Of a stretch of 64,000 nucleotides of DNA, positions 1 to 12,818 are shown in pieces. The DNA is taken from the NCBI RefSeq assembly GCF_001653235.2, contig NC_035795.1, forward strand, positions 3,107,001 through 3,171,000, read 5' to 3'. Numbering within the stretch: the stretch's first letter is position 1; every line of letters begins with the position of its first letter. The notes beneath the pieces were generated by a model. That model was given only the letters and a program-made list of their open reading frames with translations. It ran no database searches and had not been told where the DNA came from. A program made the position numbers and the translations under genes. This stretch comes from Pochonia chlamydosporia 170. Its lineage: Eukaryota > Ascomycota > Sordariomycetes > Hypocreales > Clavicipitaceae.

Positions 1-3000
1 GCCCACTTATTAGAAACATGGCGCGCTTCGGTCCCTGGCGGATTCTGCCGAAATCGAGCAACAATTGGTAGGCAGCGGTCCATATCCATTCTTGAAACGT
101 CAACCAAAAACAGCTGTAACCTCGCTCGCTCTGGTTCAAGCTCGCTGACTGCCAGCCCGATATTCCGATATTATGCCGCGTCCCTTTGCTTACCATACGT
201 TCTACCACAGTTTTCATGATTCGCACTGTACATCAATAACCGCACGGGTCGGTGTTTGGTTACCTGCCTGCGTTGAAAGTGCTTTGTGGAACACAACTGT
301 GGACAGCTGGTAAGGTCTCATATCAGGATGGACTGTACGGCTATGACTTGGACCTCAGATCGAGATGTTTAACGAGACGGTCAACACACGAACTTGTGGC
401 GCTGCTTCAAAGTTTCGATCAACGGCCTTCGATCTGCCACAAATTGTTTCCAAACATTATGTTGAAGACGCCTTCTAACCAGTGTCGAGTCAACTTGGTC
501 TCATTCCTAATGGTCAATGGGCAGGGGCAGGGCAACTGGCATGGTAGCGATGCTTCTCACTCATGTCGCTAACGTCAGCCGGTACTCTTCCAGTCTGCAA
601 AATTCCACCTGTCCGGATGCTTTGTTGATTGACGTTCATCCGTGACGCCGATCAAACCAAAAGATAACGGAGCTTGATAGAGGTGAATCACGGACCAGCT
701 ACCAACTCTGGATTAAATGCATGCATATATCGTGTCCGCTTAAGCCCCCACATCAAGGGTGCAAAGGCTGCCCCATGCTTGAAACCATCGGCTGGAGGTG
801 GCCTTTGTTTATTAGTCGCAGTATTTTGATGAAGCACCGAATCCGCCTTACGCCTCTGGCCTGTGCATCAAGGGACATGGGTAAGATATCCCGGTGCTCA
901 TTTCTTCCATCCAATGTTGTGGGCTTGTGTCTGTGCAACTCATTTATTACCCCACAGGCGGCTCCTTGAATGATATGACATTTCCTCTTTTGAATTAAAA
1001 GCTTTCTCAGCTTTCAAATAGGAAGGTGATTCTTTGTCCCCATGGAGGAAGTTTAACACAGGGGATGGACAGGAGTGGCTATGACACTCGTTATGGAGAT
1101 CATTTCGTATTGGAGGATCACCATGGCACATCTGTGACAACCCGTTGCCGTATTCTACGACTATCTTGTCGTTGGGTCCGAGATAATCAATGCACATCGC
1201 CAAAGGTCCATTCGCAGGAGGGTGCACGAACGAGAGTTGTTGCGTTATAGGAGTCTTGTGTTGGCAAATGCTGCTCCCCTGTCCAATAACGTGTCCGGTC
1301 TAACTACGGCACCGCCAAGGATTGAATCGTCGAGTCGCCGAGTTCAAGGACTATGAGGTCTGATGGAGTCCAATCAAACCCGAAGCCAATGCGGCCTCAA
1401 CGGAGAAGGCGCAAATATGCTAAATTGAGATTTCACAGCTTTATTTAGCTACCAGGACCTGCGACGTTGCCTATCTCGCTATGTCGCTGGTGAAGTATTG
1501 ACTCTGGAATTGCGACACCATGGGCCGGAGATCTTCTCATGACTGATACATTCAGCGTGCAGCATCTCCTCGAATCATCATGCCCGTAACAGTGTGCGGG
1601 GAGTTTGCAATCATGTCAATTCTTGCGGACCTTTGAAGATGGTACGTTTTGCTTCACCAGAGACTCGTCTTCCATTCCTCACAAGTAGGCACAATGTCAA
1701 TAGCAGATCAGACATGATGGATTTGAGCGTGAAACTCGTCAGTGGGATATGGACATATGACCGGCGAGAAGCCACCTGTTTGTACCAAATTCTATACGTT
1801 TTACCTACGATACTCCACTGACGAAGAAAGTTCAAGAGATCTCTACGTATTCAGCTTCTGCTCACCACAATCCAGCCAGCGTTTCTAGAGGAGTAGCACA
1901 GGCCAACGAGAAACACCACATCTTAGACTGTGAGTAATCAGAACGATGAACTCCGTCAAGGTGACGGTTGAACCATCTCATCTTGTCGTGGTGGCGCGCA
2001 CAAGTTATATTACAGAGTGACATAGCTCCAGTACTGGCGATATGCAATCCTCCTGTACAGGATACAGCCGAGTCTCAGCGCGACCTTGTAGTAGTGCATT
2101 ACGGCTTTGGGCCATCGGAACACACTGTTGTCAACTAAGCTATTGCTTCCTCTCTGCGCCACTTGTAGTGGTTGGAAGCTATCACCAACATCAGAAAAGT
2201 AGGACCTGGACATGAATATTGGCGTGGTAGTGTCGAGATGCATTGATATCGAGGAGTTCCAGCTCTAGCAACAGCTCAGACTGGGTGTTAATGCATTCCC
2301 GGCGCTGCTACGACACCATAGAGGGGTTATGATTCCCATCCTTGACGATTCGTAGCCGTAGGAACTGCCAGGTACTGAAGTAGATAGTACTTTGCTGTGC
2401 AAGTATTCAGCCGACTGTCGCGAAAGACGGCGAAGTTCTATCATTTATTTTTGTCTTCTCAATGTGCAAAAAACTACATGCTACAAGGACAGGCCCGCCA
2501 TTATGAGTCAACCCATCCTATCAGCCTCGAGATGTAAAGGTGACACCGTTCACAAACACTGGGGGCTAATGGTGTTCAAACAGACAAATGGGTTACCTTC
2601 AGAGTACGCAGCATAAGCATCGGGCCTGGTTCCTCTCACCAACCGAACCACTCAAATCCATAATTAATCACGTCAAAAGACCCGTAGCGTTCCCATCCTT
2701 GTCTACACCCACGAATAATTCACGTCCGTCGTCAATCGTCATCGTCAATCGGGTGTCGTGTATCGGCATCCCGACCTCCCGGGTAGTTCTGGACCAATGA
2801 GGCGCCACAGAAGTGTGATCCATAGCCGGTACCGGTGCCGCCCGGATCCGAGCAAGTTCCACCGGAAGCGAAGAGGTGAGCTTCATCAGCAGTCCTCACC
2901 TTGCAACTTTACATGACGCATGAATCAAAAAAACAACAGAAGAAGCAACAAAAGAGACGACAAACGAAATCAAGACACTTGCTTTTAACAGATTCGTCAC

Positions 3001-3024
3001 ATAATACACCCGCCTGGAGCAACC
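1..3024. other. Gene-free or undetected stretch
   Basis: I see only short overlapping open frames here, with no recognisable domain, and no tRNA or clear repeat. The last 100 bases before the next gene are A-rich, as expected for a 5' leader. A single-exon gene is unlikely; a heavily interrupted gene cannot be excluded. Confidence 0.5.
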
Positions 3025-3642
3025 ATGACGCCGACTAAATGGCCCCGCCAGCCCGACAGAGCGGCCCGTCTACGAACAAGTCAACGCAAACACAAAGAAA
3101 AAGTAAAGCACCGCATCATCGATCTGGAATCTAGGCTGTTTACTACAGAATGCAAGTTGGAACGAGCATTAGCCGCTATTGCGACGTTATCAGATGACCT
3201 TTTTGCTGTTCTGCAGCCAAATACCCTTCGCACAGGGCACAGGCCCTTGAGTACAGCAAGGGTGAATTCAGAACCAACTCACGGGGTTGTTCAGAAATGC
3301 ACACTACCGTGGGAGAATGACGCGAAGCCAGAGGACTTCTCTTGGAGTTCTGCGCTTTTACAAGGCGGGAAGACGACACAATCATCTCTACAGGCATCTG
3401 AAGGTGGAACACCAGATCGATCTTCCTCGAATGACACATGTGACAGCTCGACGTCACGGCAGTCAGATACACCGGCTTCGACAAGTTTTTCAGAAGACCT
3501 TGCGCATGAGTCGTATGATGCGCTGGATCTTACTGCCATGAGGGATTGGATCGAACCGAGGTTTAAGAAGCCGTTTGGGAAGGATGCTGATCGAATACAG
3601 CCGTCATCTTTGTTTGCGCTGATGGATTTTATTAGTAGTTAG
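3025..3642 (+). CDS. bZIP-like transcription factor, short (205 aa)
   Basis: Probable nuclear DNA-binding protein. Residues about 13-50 match the fungal bZIP-like layout: a basic stretch (RLRTSQRKHKEKVKHR) followed directly by IIDLESRL and a heptad-like Leu/Ile/Ala helix running to about residue 60. The rest is Ser/Thr-rich and low complexity, then a C-terminal patch with DLTAMRDW and aromatic residues. The canonical Asn of the bZIP basic region is replaced (RTSQR instead of RxNQR), so DNA binding may be altered. The ATG follows an A-rich leader and no intron is needed. The Pezizomycotina proteins of this type that I know are similarly small and poorly characterised. No target can be inferred from the neighbours. 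Confidence 0.6.
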   Translation: MTPTKWPRQPDRAARLRTSQRKHKEKVKHRIIDLESRLFTTECKLERALAAIATLSDDLFAVLQPNTLRTGHRPLSTARVNSEPTHGVVQKCTLPWENDAKPEDFSWSSALLQGGKTTQSSLQASEGGTPDRSSSNDTCDSSTSRQSDTPASTSFSEDLAHESYDALDLTAMRDWIEPRFKKPFGKDADRIQPSSLFALMDFISS

Positions 3643-4132
3643 GACGACTTCGTGCGAGGAGATCGATTGTTGTTAGTGGCGTTTGGTGTATATTAGCGGA
3701 ATAATTTGTTTCATGGCGAAGTGGTTTATGGTGATTTTCCTGGTGTAACTTCGCTGAACGGGCCTGTGTGCTGTATTGCCCAAGATGATTCATCCGCTGT
3801 GACATGGGCTGTGCTGCAGTATTCGCTAAAGGACGTTGCAATTGATTGCAGCTTCACCTTCAATGTTGCCGCCAGACACTCAAATAGCGGACCAGACTCC
3901 ACAGCGCTCATAACCTGCCAAAAATTAGCGCCAACGTCTGCCACAGAATCAACCTCCACCACCCGAAACACTTAGCTGGCTGGATGTAACTACCGAGTCC
4001 TTCGAGACGGTCGGTTGCAAAGACCATCATTTACTTCACACAAAGCCAAGACCATTGACGCGCATTCAAAACTCGGCCTCCGCAGGTGTCCAACTGCTGC
4101 CACACAAAACGACCTCACACCAGACTTGAATC
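3643..4132. other. Intergenic, no gene seen
   Basis: Spacer between two plus-strand genes. Open frames on both strands are short and overlap one another, with no domain. It presumably holds the 3' UTR of the bZIP-like gene and the promoter of the NTPase gene. Confidence 0.5.
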
Positions 4133-4717
4133 ATGGCGGCAGCGGCAGTCTCGGCAAAGGTGGTGGTAGTCGCCTCCAAGAACCCCGTCAAAATCGGGGC
4201 GGCGCGTGATGGTTTTGCACGAATGTTTCCCACACTGACGTTTGATGTGCGAGCCACCAGCGTCCCATCTGGGGTGCCCGACCAACCATTCACAGACGAA
4301 GAAACGCTCCAAGGCGCCCTGAACCGGGCTCGGAATGCTCGCGATGTCGAGCCCAACGCCGACTACTGGATTGGGCTTGAGGGAGGAGTTGACGGTGGCG
4401 AAGCGGACGACGGGCCGATCCAGTCGTTTGCGTGGATCGTGGTGGTTGGCAAGGGAAAGGACGGGGATGGCAATGGTGAGCGTGTGGGTAAAGCGCGAAC
4501 ATCGACGTATTATCTACCCGAGGAAACGGCCAAGCTATTGCGTGACGGCATGGAGCTGGGCCACGCTGATGATTTGGTGCATGGGCGAACAAATTCGAAA
4601 CATAAGAGCGGCTCCGTGGGCATCTTGACGGATGACGTGGTCAACCGACAGAGTTATTACTCGGAAGCCGTAGTGTTGGCGCTGATACCGTTCAAAAACG
4701 TCCGATTGACGTTTTGA
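4133..4717 (+). CDS. Inosine/xanthosine triphosphatase (YjjX/DUF84 family)
   Basis: Single-exon 194-aa protein of the non-canonical purine NTP phosphatase family. Family members hydrolyse ITP and XTP to the monophosphates and so keep deaminated purines out of nucleic acids. The N-terminal signature VVVASKNPVKIGAARDGF (residues about 10-27) is the phosphate-binding start of the fold. SGVPDQPFTDEET (about 46-58) and YWIGLEGGV (about 78-86) carry the acidic metal-binding residues. A C-terminal GSVGILTDDVVNRQSYYSEA block is also diagnostic. Length and motif order match bacterial YjjX and its fungal homologues, except for a short charged Gly/Lys loop near residues 105-115. Expected to be soluble. 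Function is assigned by family only. Confidence 0.85.
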   Translation: MAAAAVSAKVVVVASKNPVKIGAARDGFARMFPTLTFDVRATSVPSGVPDQPFTDEETLQGALNRARNARDVEPNADYWIGLEGGVDGGEADDGPIQSFAWIVVVGKGKDGDGNGERVGKARTSTYYLPEETAKLLRDGMELGHADDLVHGRTNSKHKSGSVGILTDDVVNRQSYYSEAVVLALIPFKNVRLTF

Positions 4718-7639
4718 TTGAGGCCTTGAAACGATATCTCGTCTGTACTGCTACAAAGGTGTTATTGCGATCAAGACTGCCACTGTCTGAGATCCACATC
4801 TGTTATCTTCGTTCGGGTGGCATGCAGTACTCTCTGATTAGCACTCTATACAAGAATGTTTTGTGGCATCTCACGTCCACAACGTGGAGGTATTTGCTGG
4901 CGTGAGTATGTGAGTGTGTCCGAGTGTGTGGGTGCCACGTTTGTCCTCTCGCCTCCCTCTTAATTTCACTCGCCCAATATGACCTATTTTGACTCATGTA
5001 CTCGGTCCAATTAGCCAGTCACGAATGTTTCTCACCTGGGAGACGGTGCAATGCGGCTGGCCCATTGTTCCGGGAGGAAGGTCTCAGACAAGCAGGCCCG
5101 ATAAAGCTGGGTCCTTGACTCAAAGATTGTGTATGCCACCGTACTGGCGCCGTGATGAACTACGCGGTTCTGTCGTTGGCTTTGTGCGCTGTCCGCCGTG
5201 CTTTCGTCTACGTCGATGGTTTGTCGGTATCCGTTCGGTAGACATCCATCCATCGATGCCTTTGGCTGATTTGACTGCCGACGCGGGCTGAGTGCCGAGA
5301 ATCGAGTGGATACAGCAGTGACTTGTCAAAATACAAAGGAATTGGGCAGAAGTGTGCCAAGAGCATGATTTAGATTATCCAAAGTGCCAACTTCAAGTGA
5401 GCCATGCCGGAAATGATGATAGCTGCTACACCTTTGTTTTTGTAATTAATTGGAAATTGGGCAAAGGGAGAGAAATTCGGACTCAATGCATCATTTCAGA
5501 CGAGCAGGGGCCGGCAGGTAATGTCGATGGTTCCTTCCTTCCTTGCCTGGCTCCAGGGTGGTCTGTTGCCCCCCTGCGACAAGATGAAATGATTTGCATC
5601 CCGAATCCGGAGAGGTCGTAGGGTGAAATGTTTTATTCGATAATCTCGCGCCGATGATGTCTCTGTCTCGCGTTGTTGCCGTTTGAAGATTCTGTCTTTA
5701 TTCGTATCTCTCTACTCCGTACTGAGGGCTGACTGACAGATTGAGTTGACCGATGTGCTGTGTTTGAGTGGCCTAGGTGGATACGAGAGCGATGAGATGC
5801 CCGATTCATCATCGTCGGCGGTGTGGAAATGCCAACAAACGGTTGCTTGAATCTCCGACGATACTGTAGATGCCGCCCAGATTCTCGCAGCAAACATGCG
5901 AATCGGGCAAGACACAGTCGCCGTCGCGGTGGCACTGTTCGAGGCGCAGCGGGGTGATGCCTACGTGGCTTAGGATTCTGTTCAATATTGAACTCTCGCC
6001 ATGGCCAGCTATCATGGGATGCGGTCAGGCAGCAGGCGAGGGCGAGAATGTACCTGGCGTGTTATGCATGCAGGCAGCGGCCAATGCAACAGATGGAAAG
6101 GGAAGGGCCCTGGGAGAGTGAGGCATGAACAGGTTTGCCGGGTGCTGGGTTGGCTGTCAGGCTGTGAGAGTCGACATGGACGGATGTAGATCGTCAGAGT
6201 CAAGGTCGATGTTTAGATTGAATTTGTCGTCGCTTCTCCACAACCACTTGAATGGAGATGGATGAGTCCACTACATCTATTGTAAATGACCATTGAGCAG
6301 TTACTGTATTTGAAGGGAGCTAGGCCAGTTCATAAAGAAGCTGAAAACATTGACCTTTTAATCCGTCACTTTTTTTCGACCAAGCCATCACGCACTGACA
6401 CCATTTAACTGACGCAAGCCGGACGAGCCATTTCGTCGTCACTCATCACTCGTCACTCGTCACATCCATCACAAGTCCTCTCGGAGCTGCCGGATTGCCC
6501 CGAGAACCTGGACAGCACCCTTCGTGCTTTGGCGAGGGCTGCATCACCATAGCATTGACTTGTAGGCAGACATCGAGTCAGTAGGGTCGAGTATTTCTTT
6601 TTCCTCCAAGGGATACTGTATTGGCATTGTTCCCTGGTTGCAGGTGTACATGCATGTGGGCACTTCATATCGGAACTGTGTCCAGGGTTCACATGAAGGG
6701 TCGAGCGAGTCTGGTTTAGCCCAGCAGCATTTATAACACCATCTCCACACTCCTGATCATTGACCAACTCGACTCGATTTGATTTGATCCAATTCGACTA
6801 GGTTAGTTGCTTGGTACGGAGTGCATGCAAGATCCGACCATCGAGTCTGTCAAGAATTGTCAAACCTCGCCTTAGACTGACTCTGCTCTCGTCGTGTGTG
6901 GCATTTCGGTCACCGCTTTGGCAGTAGCCCAACGTCAGGTGAAAGAAAGTGCAAAGAGCCAGGCTTCAATTATTTCCAAGCTGGCGGAGCGTCATCTCTG
7001 GTTTCAATCGGCAGAGAAGAGTCAGTCTGGTGGTGACACTCCCACCCAAAATTGCTGCTGCGCACCATCATCTCGTTCGCAATCTCAGTCTTTATTACCT
7101 TGACCCTCCCTTTCTTTGCCTAATCATTGCCTGCTCACTGCCAGCTCACTGCCTGCTCCAGTCCCGGCCTGACTCTCGGCCGACACCAGCACTTTCTCGG
7201 TGCCTTCATTCTTTCCATTAATTTGCACTGGAAAACACAACTCGACACCAGACACTTTTGTCTCCCTCTCTTCAATTTCCCCAAATTTGTTCATCTTTTC
7301 TCTCTTCTTTCTTCCCCCTTCTACTTTCTTTGACCACTACTTCCGCTTGGCAGCCCCTCCTAGACGATCTAACCTTGACGCCCGCCCCTCTCTTCCCTTC
7401 CCTGCCGCAATCAATCCACCTCAACGCACCCGACCAGACCAGACCACGCCTCAAACTGAGTTTTGACTCTCTGTTTCGACTGCGCCCCCGACCACTCTCT
7501 AAAATTTGCATCGTGCACTCGGATCAAAAAGCACAAAACAAAGACCAAAAGACGAACAAGACCCCAAAAAGCAACTCAACCGCCGCTGAGGATGCGCCCC
7601 GTTTCGATCGAGCCAGCCGTTCCGCAAACCTTACAATAG
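4718..7639. other. Long intergenic stretch with pyrimidine-rich 5' leader
   Basis: No convincing gene in about 2.9 kb. Open frames are short and overlap on both strands. From about 7100 to 7500 the plus strand becomes C/T-rich, a common property of fungal promoters and 5' UTRs, and leads into the F-box gene starting at 7640. A GT-rich patch occurs near 4900-4935. Confidence 0.5.
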
Positions 7640-9547
7640 ATGCTACAAGCCGGAATGGGGCAACCCGCCGAGGCTGAAGACAATGGTGACGCCCATGTTG
7701 CGTTGGCCGTTAGAGGCGGCTTAACCAGAGATGCATTCAGAAACGACGACGATGACGACCAACAAGTGCACATACACGAGTCTGCAGATGAAGATTTTAA
7801 TTCATTAATGGCTTCGTCCATGGTGGCTACGCTCCTCAACTCCGCCTCTAGTCCCGTCTCTCCGGGTCAATCCAGTCCTCCCCTTGACCAGACCAAGAAT
7901 TCGACCTTTGTTCCACCGGCGAGACCAAGTAGCACGCCGTTCCCTCTTCCCGATAACCGCAGCACTCGTGTGTGCTGTCTCGACGAGTCTGACTATGGCA
8001 CCGACGTTGAAATGTTCAACGAGTCATCATCGTCCGCGAGCGAAGATGCCATGACCGATGCCTCTCGCGCAACGCCCTTTGACGAACTGCCCACTGAGGT
8101 CCACGAAGCCATTTTAGACCACCTCTTTGGCTACTGCATATCGCCAACGTCCAGCAGCGCCATGAGAATATCTAGCTTGACTAAATGCTGGAGTAGCGCT
8201 CTGAGACACTGCCGCAGGCGGGAGCTAGCTGATTTGGCGCTGGTGAATTCCGTCTGGAGAATCCTAGTGCAGCAACGACTCTACCGCCACATCAAGTTAA
8301 AAGCTACTGTCGAATCCATCGATAATGCCATCGTGCACCTCGCCGACAAACCGCACTTGTCTTGCCACATCAAGCACGTTGAAGTGTGGTTCCCCGTGTT
8401 TCAGCCAACTTTTGGCCCCCTTGCTCTATCAAATACGCTGGCGCTTCCGACCGTGACGACTGACGGGCTCACCAATGCAACTTACACCCTGCCGGCGAAT
8501 AACTGCACGTTGGATGAAGTCTTTCGATTTGTATCGCTGGCATTGCCCTGCGTGCAGGTTTTGTCGTTGGAAGGCGGCGAACGGAGAAAGGCACCCAAGG
8601 TGGTGTACTTTCGCCGAAAGGAAGATGTTCTCTCTGGGCGCGCATTAGAGCCTGTTCCCACCGTTCGAACTCTTGTAACCCGCGGCCAGTGGAATTTGAT
8701 CAGAGACAGCGGCGATTTCCACACGATTCTTAGCGCTCTCCCGAATCTAAAAGAGTGGCAAGCTTCATACAGCAAACCCAAGTCTAAAAGCTACATTACC
8801 GTCTCCGAATTTGTACCATCACTCCCCATTCGCGTCACGAATTTGAGTCTCTGTCTCGAAAACGACTATCGACGAGAGGGCGTCATGCCTGCATTTTACG
8901 CCAAGGTAGCGATGAAGACGCACATCTGCTCCCGGATGGCTGAAGTCACGTCTCGGCTGGAGCATTTTTCGTACACTGGCCGCATATGTCATCGATTCTT
9001 TGACATGGCCAGCCGACTTGCGAATCCCATGACGACAAGGTTGAGGTCGATTGACTTGACTGTTAAGAATTGCTGCCGCCATTCCAGTAGTTACCACGAA
9101 TCCGGGTCTGGGATCCAGGAGTTGGGCTTCATAGAAGCCTTTGAACGGTTGGTGATGTCCGCGGTGAGGTCATTGGAAAAGTTTAAGGAGGTTCAGTACC
9201 TCCGGATTCGCTTCGTTGATCTAGGTATGTATTTCGCTTCGTCATGGCCGTCGTGGTCGAGTGACGACGTCAACTGACTGAGTGTAGATTCCATCTTGCC
9301 GCCACTGAACCCGTACTTCCTTATGGTAAAAGGGGAGTGTTCGGGCGTCTGGAGCGACGTCATCGTGGCGGAGATGGCACGGGTCAGACCGCGAGTCAAT
9401 TTCACAGAGCTTTGCGAAAACTTTGGCAACATTTCGTACAGCAAAGACGGCAGAATGGTGATAATGCCCGAGTATCCTCGAACGCGAATATCGTCGTTGA
9501 AGCTTTCCAATTACCGATCACTCGCCACACGAATAACCATTCAATGA
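7640..9547 (+). CDS. F-box domain protein (614 aa, one intron)
   Basis: F-box proteins usually bind Skp1 in SCF ubiquitin ligases and bring in the substrate. The F-box begins near residue 147 (PFDELPTEVHEAILDHLFGY) and is interrupted by a Ser/Arg insert before the second helix (LADLALVNSVWRILVQQRLY). Residues 1-140 are acidic and Ser-rich, probably disordered. The part after the F-box resembles the long, weakly conserved C-terminus of fungal F-box proteins and has no clear repeat. I infer an intron at 9225-9287 (GTATGT...GTGTAG, 63 bp, phase 1). Splicing it joins RFVDLD to SILPPLNPYF and extends the frame to 9547; unspliced, the protein would stop at 9277. Its 3' end converges with GPI14. Confidence 0.75.
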
Positions 9548-10039
9548 ACACCTACGGAGAATGTGAGGAAGAGTTAGCTGCAAAACGTACCGCAGACTGA
9601 AGGGTCCAGAATTACACTTGTCGTCGTACGACGAAGGCGGTACACATGTTTTATACCGCGGCGTATTTGCAATTTGGAGGTGACATGTACTCATCTCAAC
9701 CGCAATGGTAGTATGGTTTCCAACACGAGAACCATTGCCATATTGCACCAACAAACTGACATTGGCACGCGGAGTACGGTGCCAGGAAGCTACAAGCATG
9801 GAGTTTGGGAACCGCATATTGACAATCTTGGCGAATAACACAATTAGGGCTTGCGATAAGGCCGAGACCAATTTGGCTGGGAATCTGCTCGCTTACGGAT
9901 GGATTATAAAAACACATTCACACCTCGGACATTTTGATGGTTTGGACTTGGAGGGCAATGCATTTGCGAGATAGATACCCATAATGAGACTTACTTTGAT
10001 TCATGAGCACCAATTATTAACGTGCTATTATGTGTGCCG
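9548..10039. other. Convergent intergenic region
   Basis: Shared 3' region between the F-box gene (plus) and GPI14 (minus). Open frames here are short and unsupported, and I see no further gene. Confidence 0.5.
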
Positions 10040-11370
10040 CTATTCAATATGTGCTTTCGGTGCATTCACACCCACCCCATCGCTGATAATGATGCCCAAA
10101 ATCCAACAATTCACCAAGAAGAAGCCTATGGACGCGAGCCACAGGCCAGGGAAGAAGGTGCTACGACCCAAAAACTCAAGCTGGTATCCCTGTTGCAGCC
10201 ACGCTCCCTGCGAAGCCACCCACAGTATCAACGCTGTTACGCCTAGGCTCGGTTTCTGCAGCAGCCTCGACGTGGGCAGATATAAAGGCAAAAAGATCAT
10301 GTACCACAGGAAATACTACCTCTGTAAGCATACATCAGGAACGTCAAGTCTGTCAACATGGGAAACATACCTGCGAAGTACAAACTTTGTTAAACGTCAC
10401 AAATGCAAACGTCTGCGCCATCATCGTCGTAGCGAGGTCCTTCTTCGCCAACACGAACGGGATGAAGACACACGACAGCGACAGCTGCGGCAGAAAGGCG
10501 AGTGATTCGGCGTGCAGCGAGGATGCGCCGTCAGAGGAGGTGAGGTACAGGAGGATATTGTAGGGCGAGAAGTTGTGCCGGTGGTCGATGCGGGTGAGGT
10601 GGTGGAAGAAGGTGTGTACCAGGAACGGGTGGCCGTAGCTGTGGGTGTTAGTATTGTAGGGGGAAAACTAGCCGCGTGACATACATTGTGTACATGAGGA
10701 GGTTGAGGCCCATGAAGGTTGATAAGCTTACGACCGCAAGCTGTATCCTCTCTTTGGAGAAGAAAGCTATAATACGAGTAAACGGATCTTGGTTTGGACT
10801 TCTCGGTCTGCCCATGTGCTCGTCGTCCATCCACCATATAATAGCGGGCGCCCACACACATGGATATATCTTGAAATGAACACCCAAACCAAGCACCACA
10901 GCCGCAACATTGACTCTTCTCGTCTCCACGGCCCACAGCAACCCCATCGTCAAGACGCCCAGCAGACCCTCCGAGCTGCCTCTGGTGCTAATCGTCGCGA
11001 CCATCGGATTCCACAGCCAGAGAGCGGCGAACGCGCCCGCCTTTTCTGCGGACATGCCCCTCCGGCGGAGGATGCGCACGATGAGCCATCCCGCCAGCAG
11101 GTCGGCGAGCGCAAAGACGATTTTGCCGAACGAGAAGAAGGATGTCGTGGGGAGGAGGAGCCACGCGAGGAGAGGGGTGTAGCGGTATGTGTCGCGCGCG
11201 TAGGGGGACTGTGAGTGCGAGACGTAGCGGGATGCGTCGGTGAAGACGAGGTAGTCTATGTCGGTGTATTTGATGGCGGAGTGGGTGTCTTGGAAGGTGC
11301 CGTAGAGGAGGAGCGTGATGCGGAGGAGGAGGGCGATGAGAAAGAGTGGCGTTGGGCGCAGTAATATCAT
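10040..11370 (-). CDS. GPI14: GPI mannosyltransferase 1 (PIG-M/GPI14), three exons
   Basis: ER-membrane enzyme that adds the first alpha-1,4-mannose from dolichol-phosphate-mannose to the GPI anchor precursor. The N-terminus has a hydrophobic helix and the luminal DXD-type motif KYTDIDYLVFTDA (about residues 34-46), followed by SPYARDTYRYTPLLA and a conserved FKIYP (about 187-191). Joining exons 11370-10685, 10638-10371 and 10315-10040 (introns of 46 and 55 bp, phases 2 and 0, both GT-AG) gives 409 aa. The joins restore the family blocks YGHPFLVHTFFHHLTRIDHR, HNFSPYN and FNKVCTSQ-YFLWY. Many further hydrophobic segments follow, and the length is normal. It is divergent from TRAX over 237 bp and convergent with the F-box gene. 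Confidence 0.9.
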
Positions 11371-11607
11371 GGCGGTGGGATTTATGAGTGAGGTGCTGTT
11401 GGATTCATGGTGCTGTGATGAGCGAGGTGAGGTTGTGAAGTGAGGTTGAGCTCATCCCTGATGAGTGAAGACACATGCACCTTGAAATTGGGACGTGGGG
11501 CCAACATTCACTGGATGGTTGTGTATCCACTTTCAAACCTCACCTCACTGCAACTCGCATCTGCACATTAGAGAAGTTTCATCACATACAAATCCAATTG
11601 ATGCACA

Positions 11608-12440
11608 ATGACAGGAATCAAACGAGATCGAGACGGCAATGCGCGCAAACCAGGAGATGCACGCGGCAGATTCCACGACATGTTTGAATCCTTTCGCGAC
11701 GAGCTAGACGAGCACTACGACAGAAAAGAGCGAATCGTCAAAGCATCAAGAGACGTGACTGCGCAAAGCAAAAAGATGTAAGTTTCCGTCATTTCCATCT
11801 CACACTAAATACTAACCACCACAGCATATTCGCCCTCCAACGGTAAGACCACCCCGACACACAGCAACGTAAAACTCACACACGCAGCGTCAAACACATC
11901 AACCAGGACCTTCCGGCCTCCACAGAAAAAGACATCGCGTCACGCATGTCCGACATCAGCAAACTCCTGCGCTCCATCGCCCCGGACCTCCAGTCCCTGA
12001 ACCGCCACAGATACGCCTGGCAGCTGCGTTGTCTAGAAGAACTCGTGGAGGCACTCTCCTTTGCGCACTACCTCCGCCACCAGACGCTGATTACGGTGGA
12101 GGAAGCGCAGGAATCTACGCCGGTGTCGCTCACGCACGGGGACTACATGTACGGTGTGTTTGATCTTTTTGGCGAGATGATGCGCTTTGCGACGGTGACG
12201 TCTGCGCAGAATGGGGAGATGTTGGGTGGGAAGGACGAGAGGAATATACTGGGCGATATTCAGGAGCTGGGGTGTGCGTTTGAGATGCTGGAGGAGGTGC
12301 CGGGGAAGGAGTATAGGAGCAAGATGGACGCGATGAGGCAGAGTGTGAGGAAGGTGGAGAGGTTGGGGTATGGGCTTGTGGTGAGGGGGAGTGAGAGGCC
12401 GAGGGGGTGGGTTCCTGAGGATGATGGCGTTGAGGCGTGA
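11608..12440 (+). CDS. TSNAX: Translin-associated protein X (TRAX), three exons
   Basis: All-helical translin-family protein. With translin it forms the C3PO endoribonuclease, in which TRAX provides the catalytic acidic residues. Exons 11608-11777, 11825-11842 and 11888-12440 (introns 47 and 45 bp) give 246 aa. The middle exon is only 18 nt, but joining it restores the family sequence ERIVKASRDVTAQSKKII-FALQRVKHI. The active-site helix reads CLEELVEALSF, with Glu113, Glu114 and Glu117 in the EExxE-type arrangement of known TRAX catalytic sites. VFDLFGEMMRFAT and the C-terminal KMDAMRQSVRKVERL helix are also typical. The ATG at 11608 is chosen because an ATG 7 bases upstream is out of frame. 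No translin gene lies in this window. Confidence 0.85.
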
Positions 12441-12818
12441 AGGAAGGATGAGGTGTGGTGGTTGAGTAGATGAAGGTATGGTGGGTGTGTTGATATCCAT
12501 GCTGTCTTGATGTGGGGGGTTACTGAATGTAGCATTGCTTCTGGAAGGCTCAACTTTGTTTCGTGGTGGAAGGTGGGTAAATGCTGGTTTTGATGAACTG
12601 ACGGATCGGTGTTGTTAAAGTGAGGTGGGTTAAAGATACATCTACGAAAGTTTGTCTATGTGCTGGTGTTGCCGGTCTTGTGTTGTGACATGTCAGGGGG
12701 TTGAGCTCGTATGTGCATGACCTTCTGTGCAATGAAGATTCGTTCGATTCAAATCAGCGCTGTTGGTATCTTCGTTTGGCACAGTTGTGTGTGCTGCGTC
12801 GTCGCTGTTTGGCAAGAT

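Noticed and set aside
2668..2886. Minus-strand frame with MTIDDGRELFVG, reminiscent of an LSM-type Sm fold
   Set aside because: Only a short DGR-type phrase matches; the strand order of an Sm domain is incomplete and no extending exon was found.
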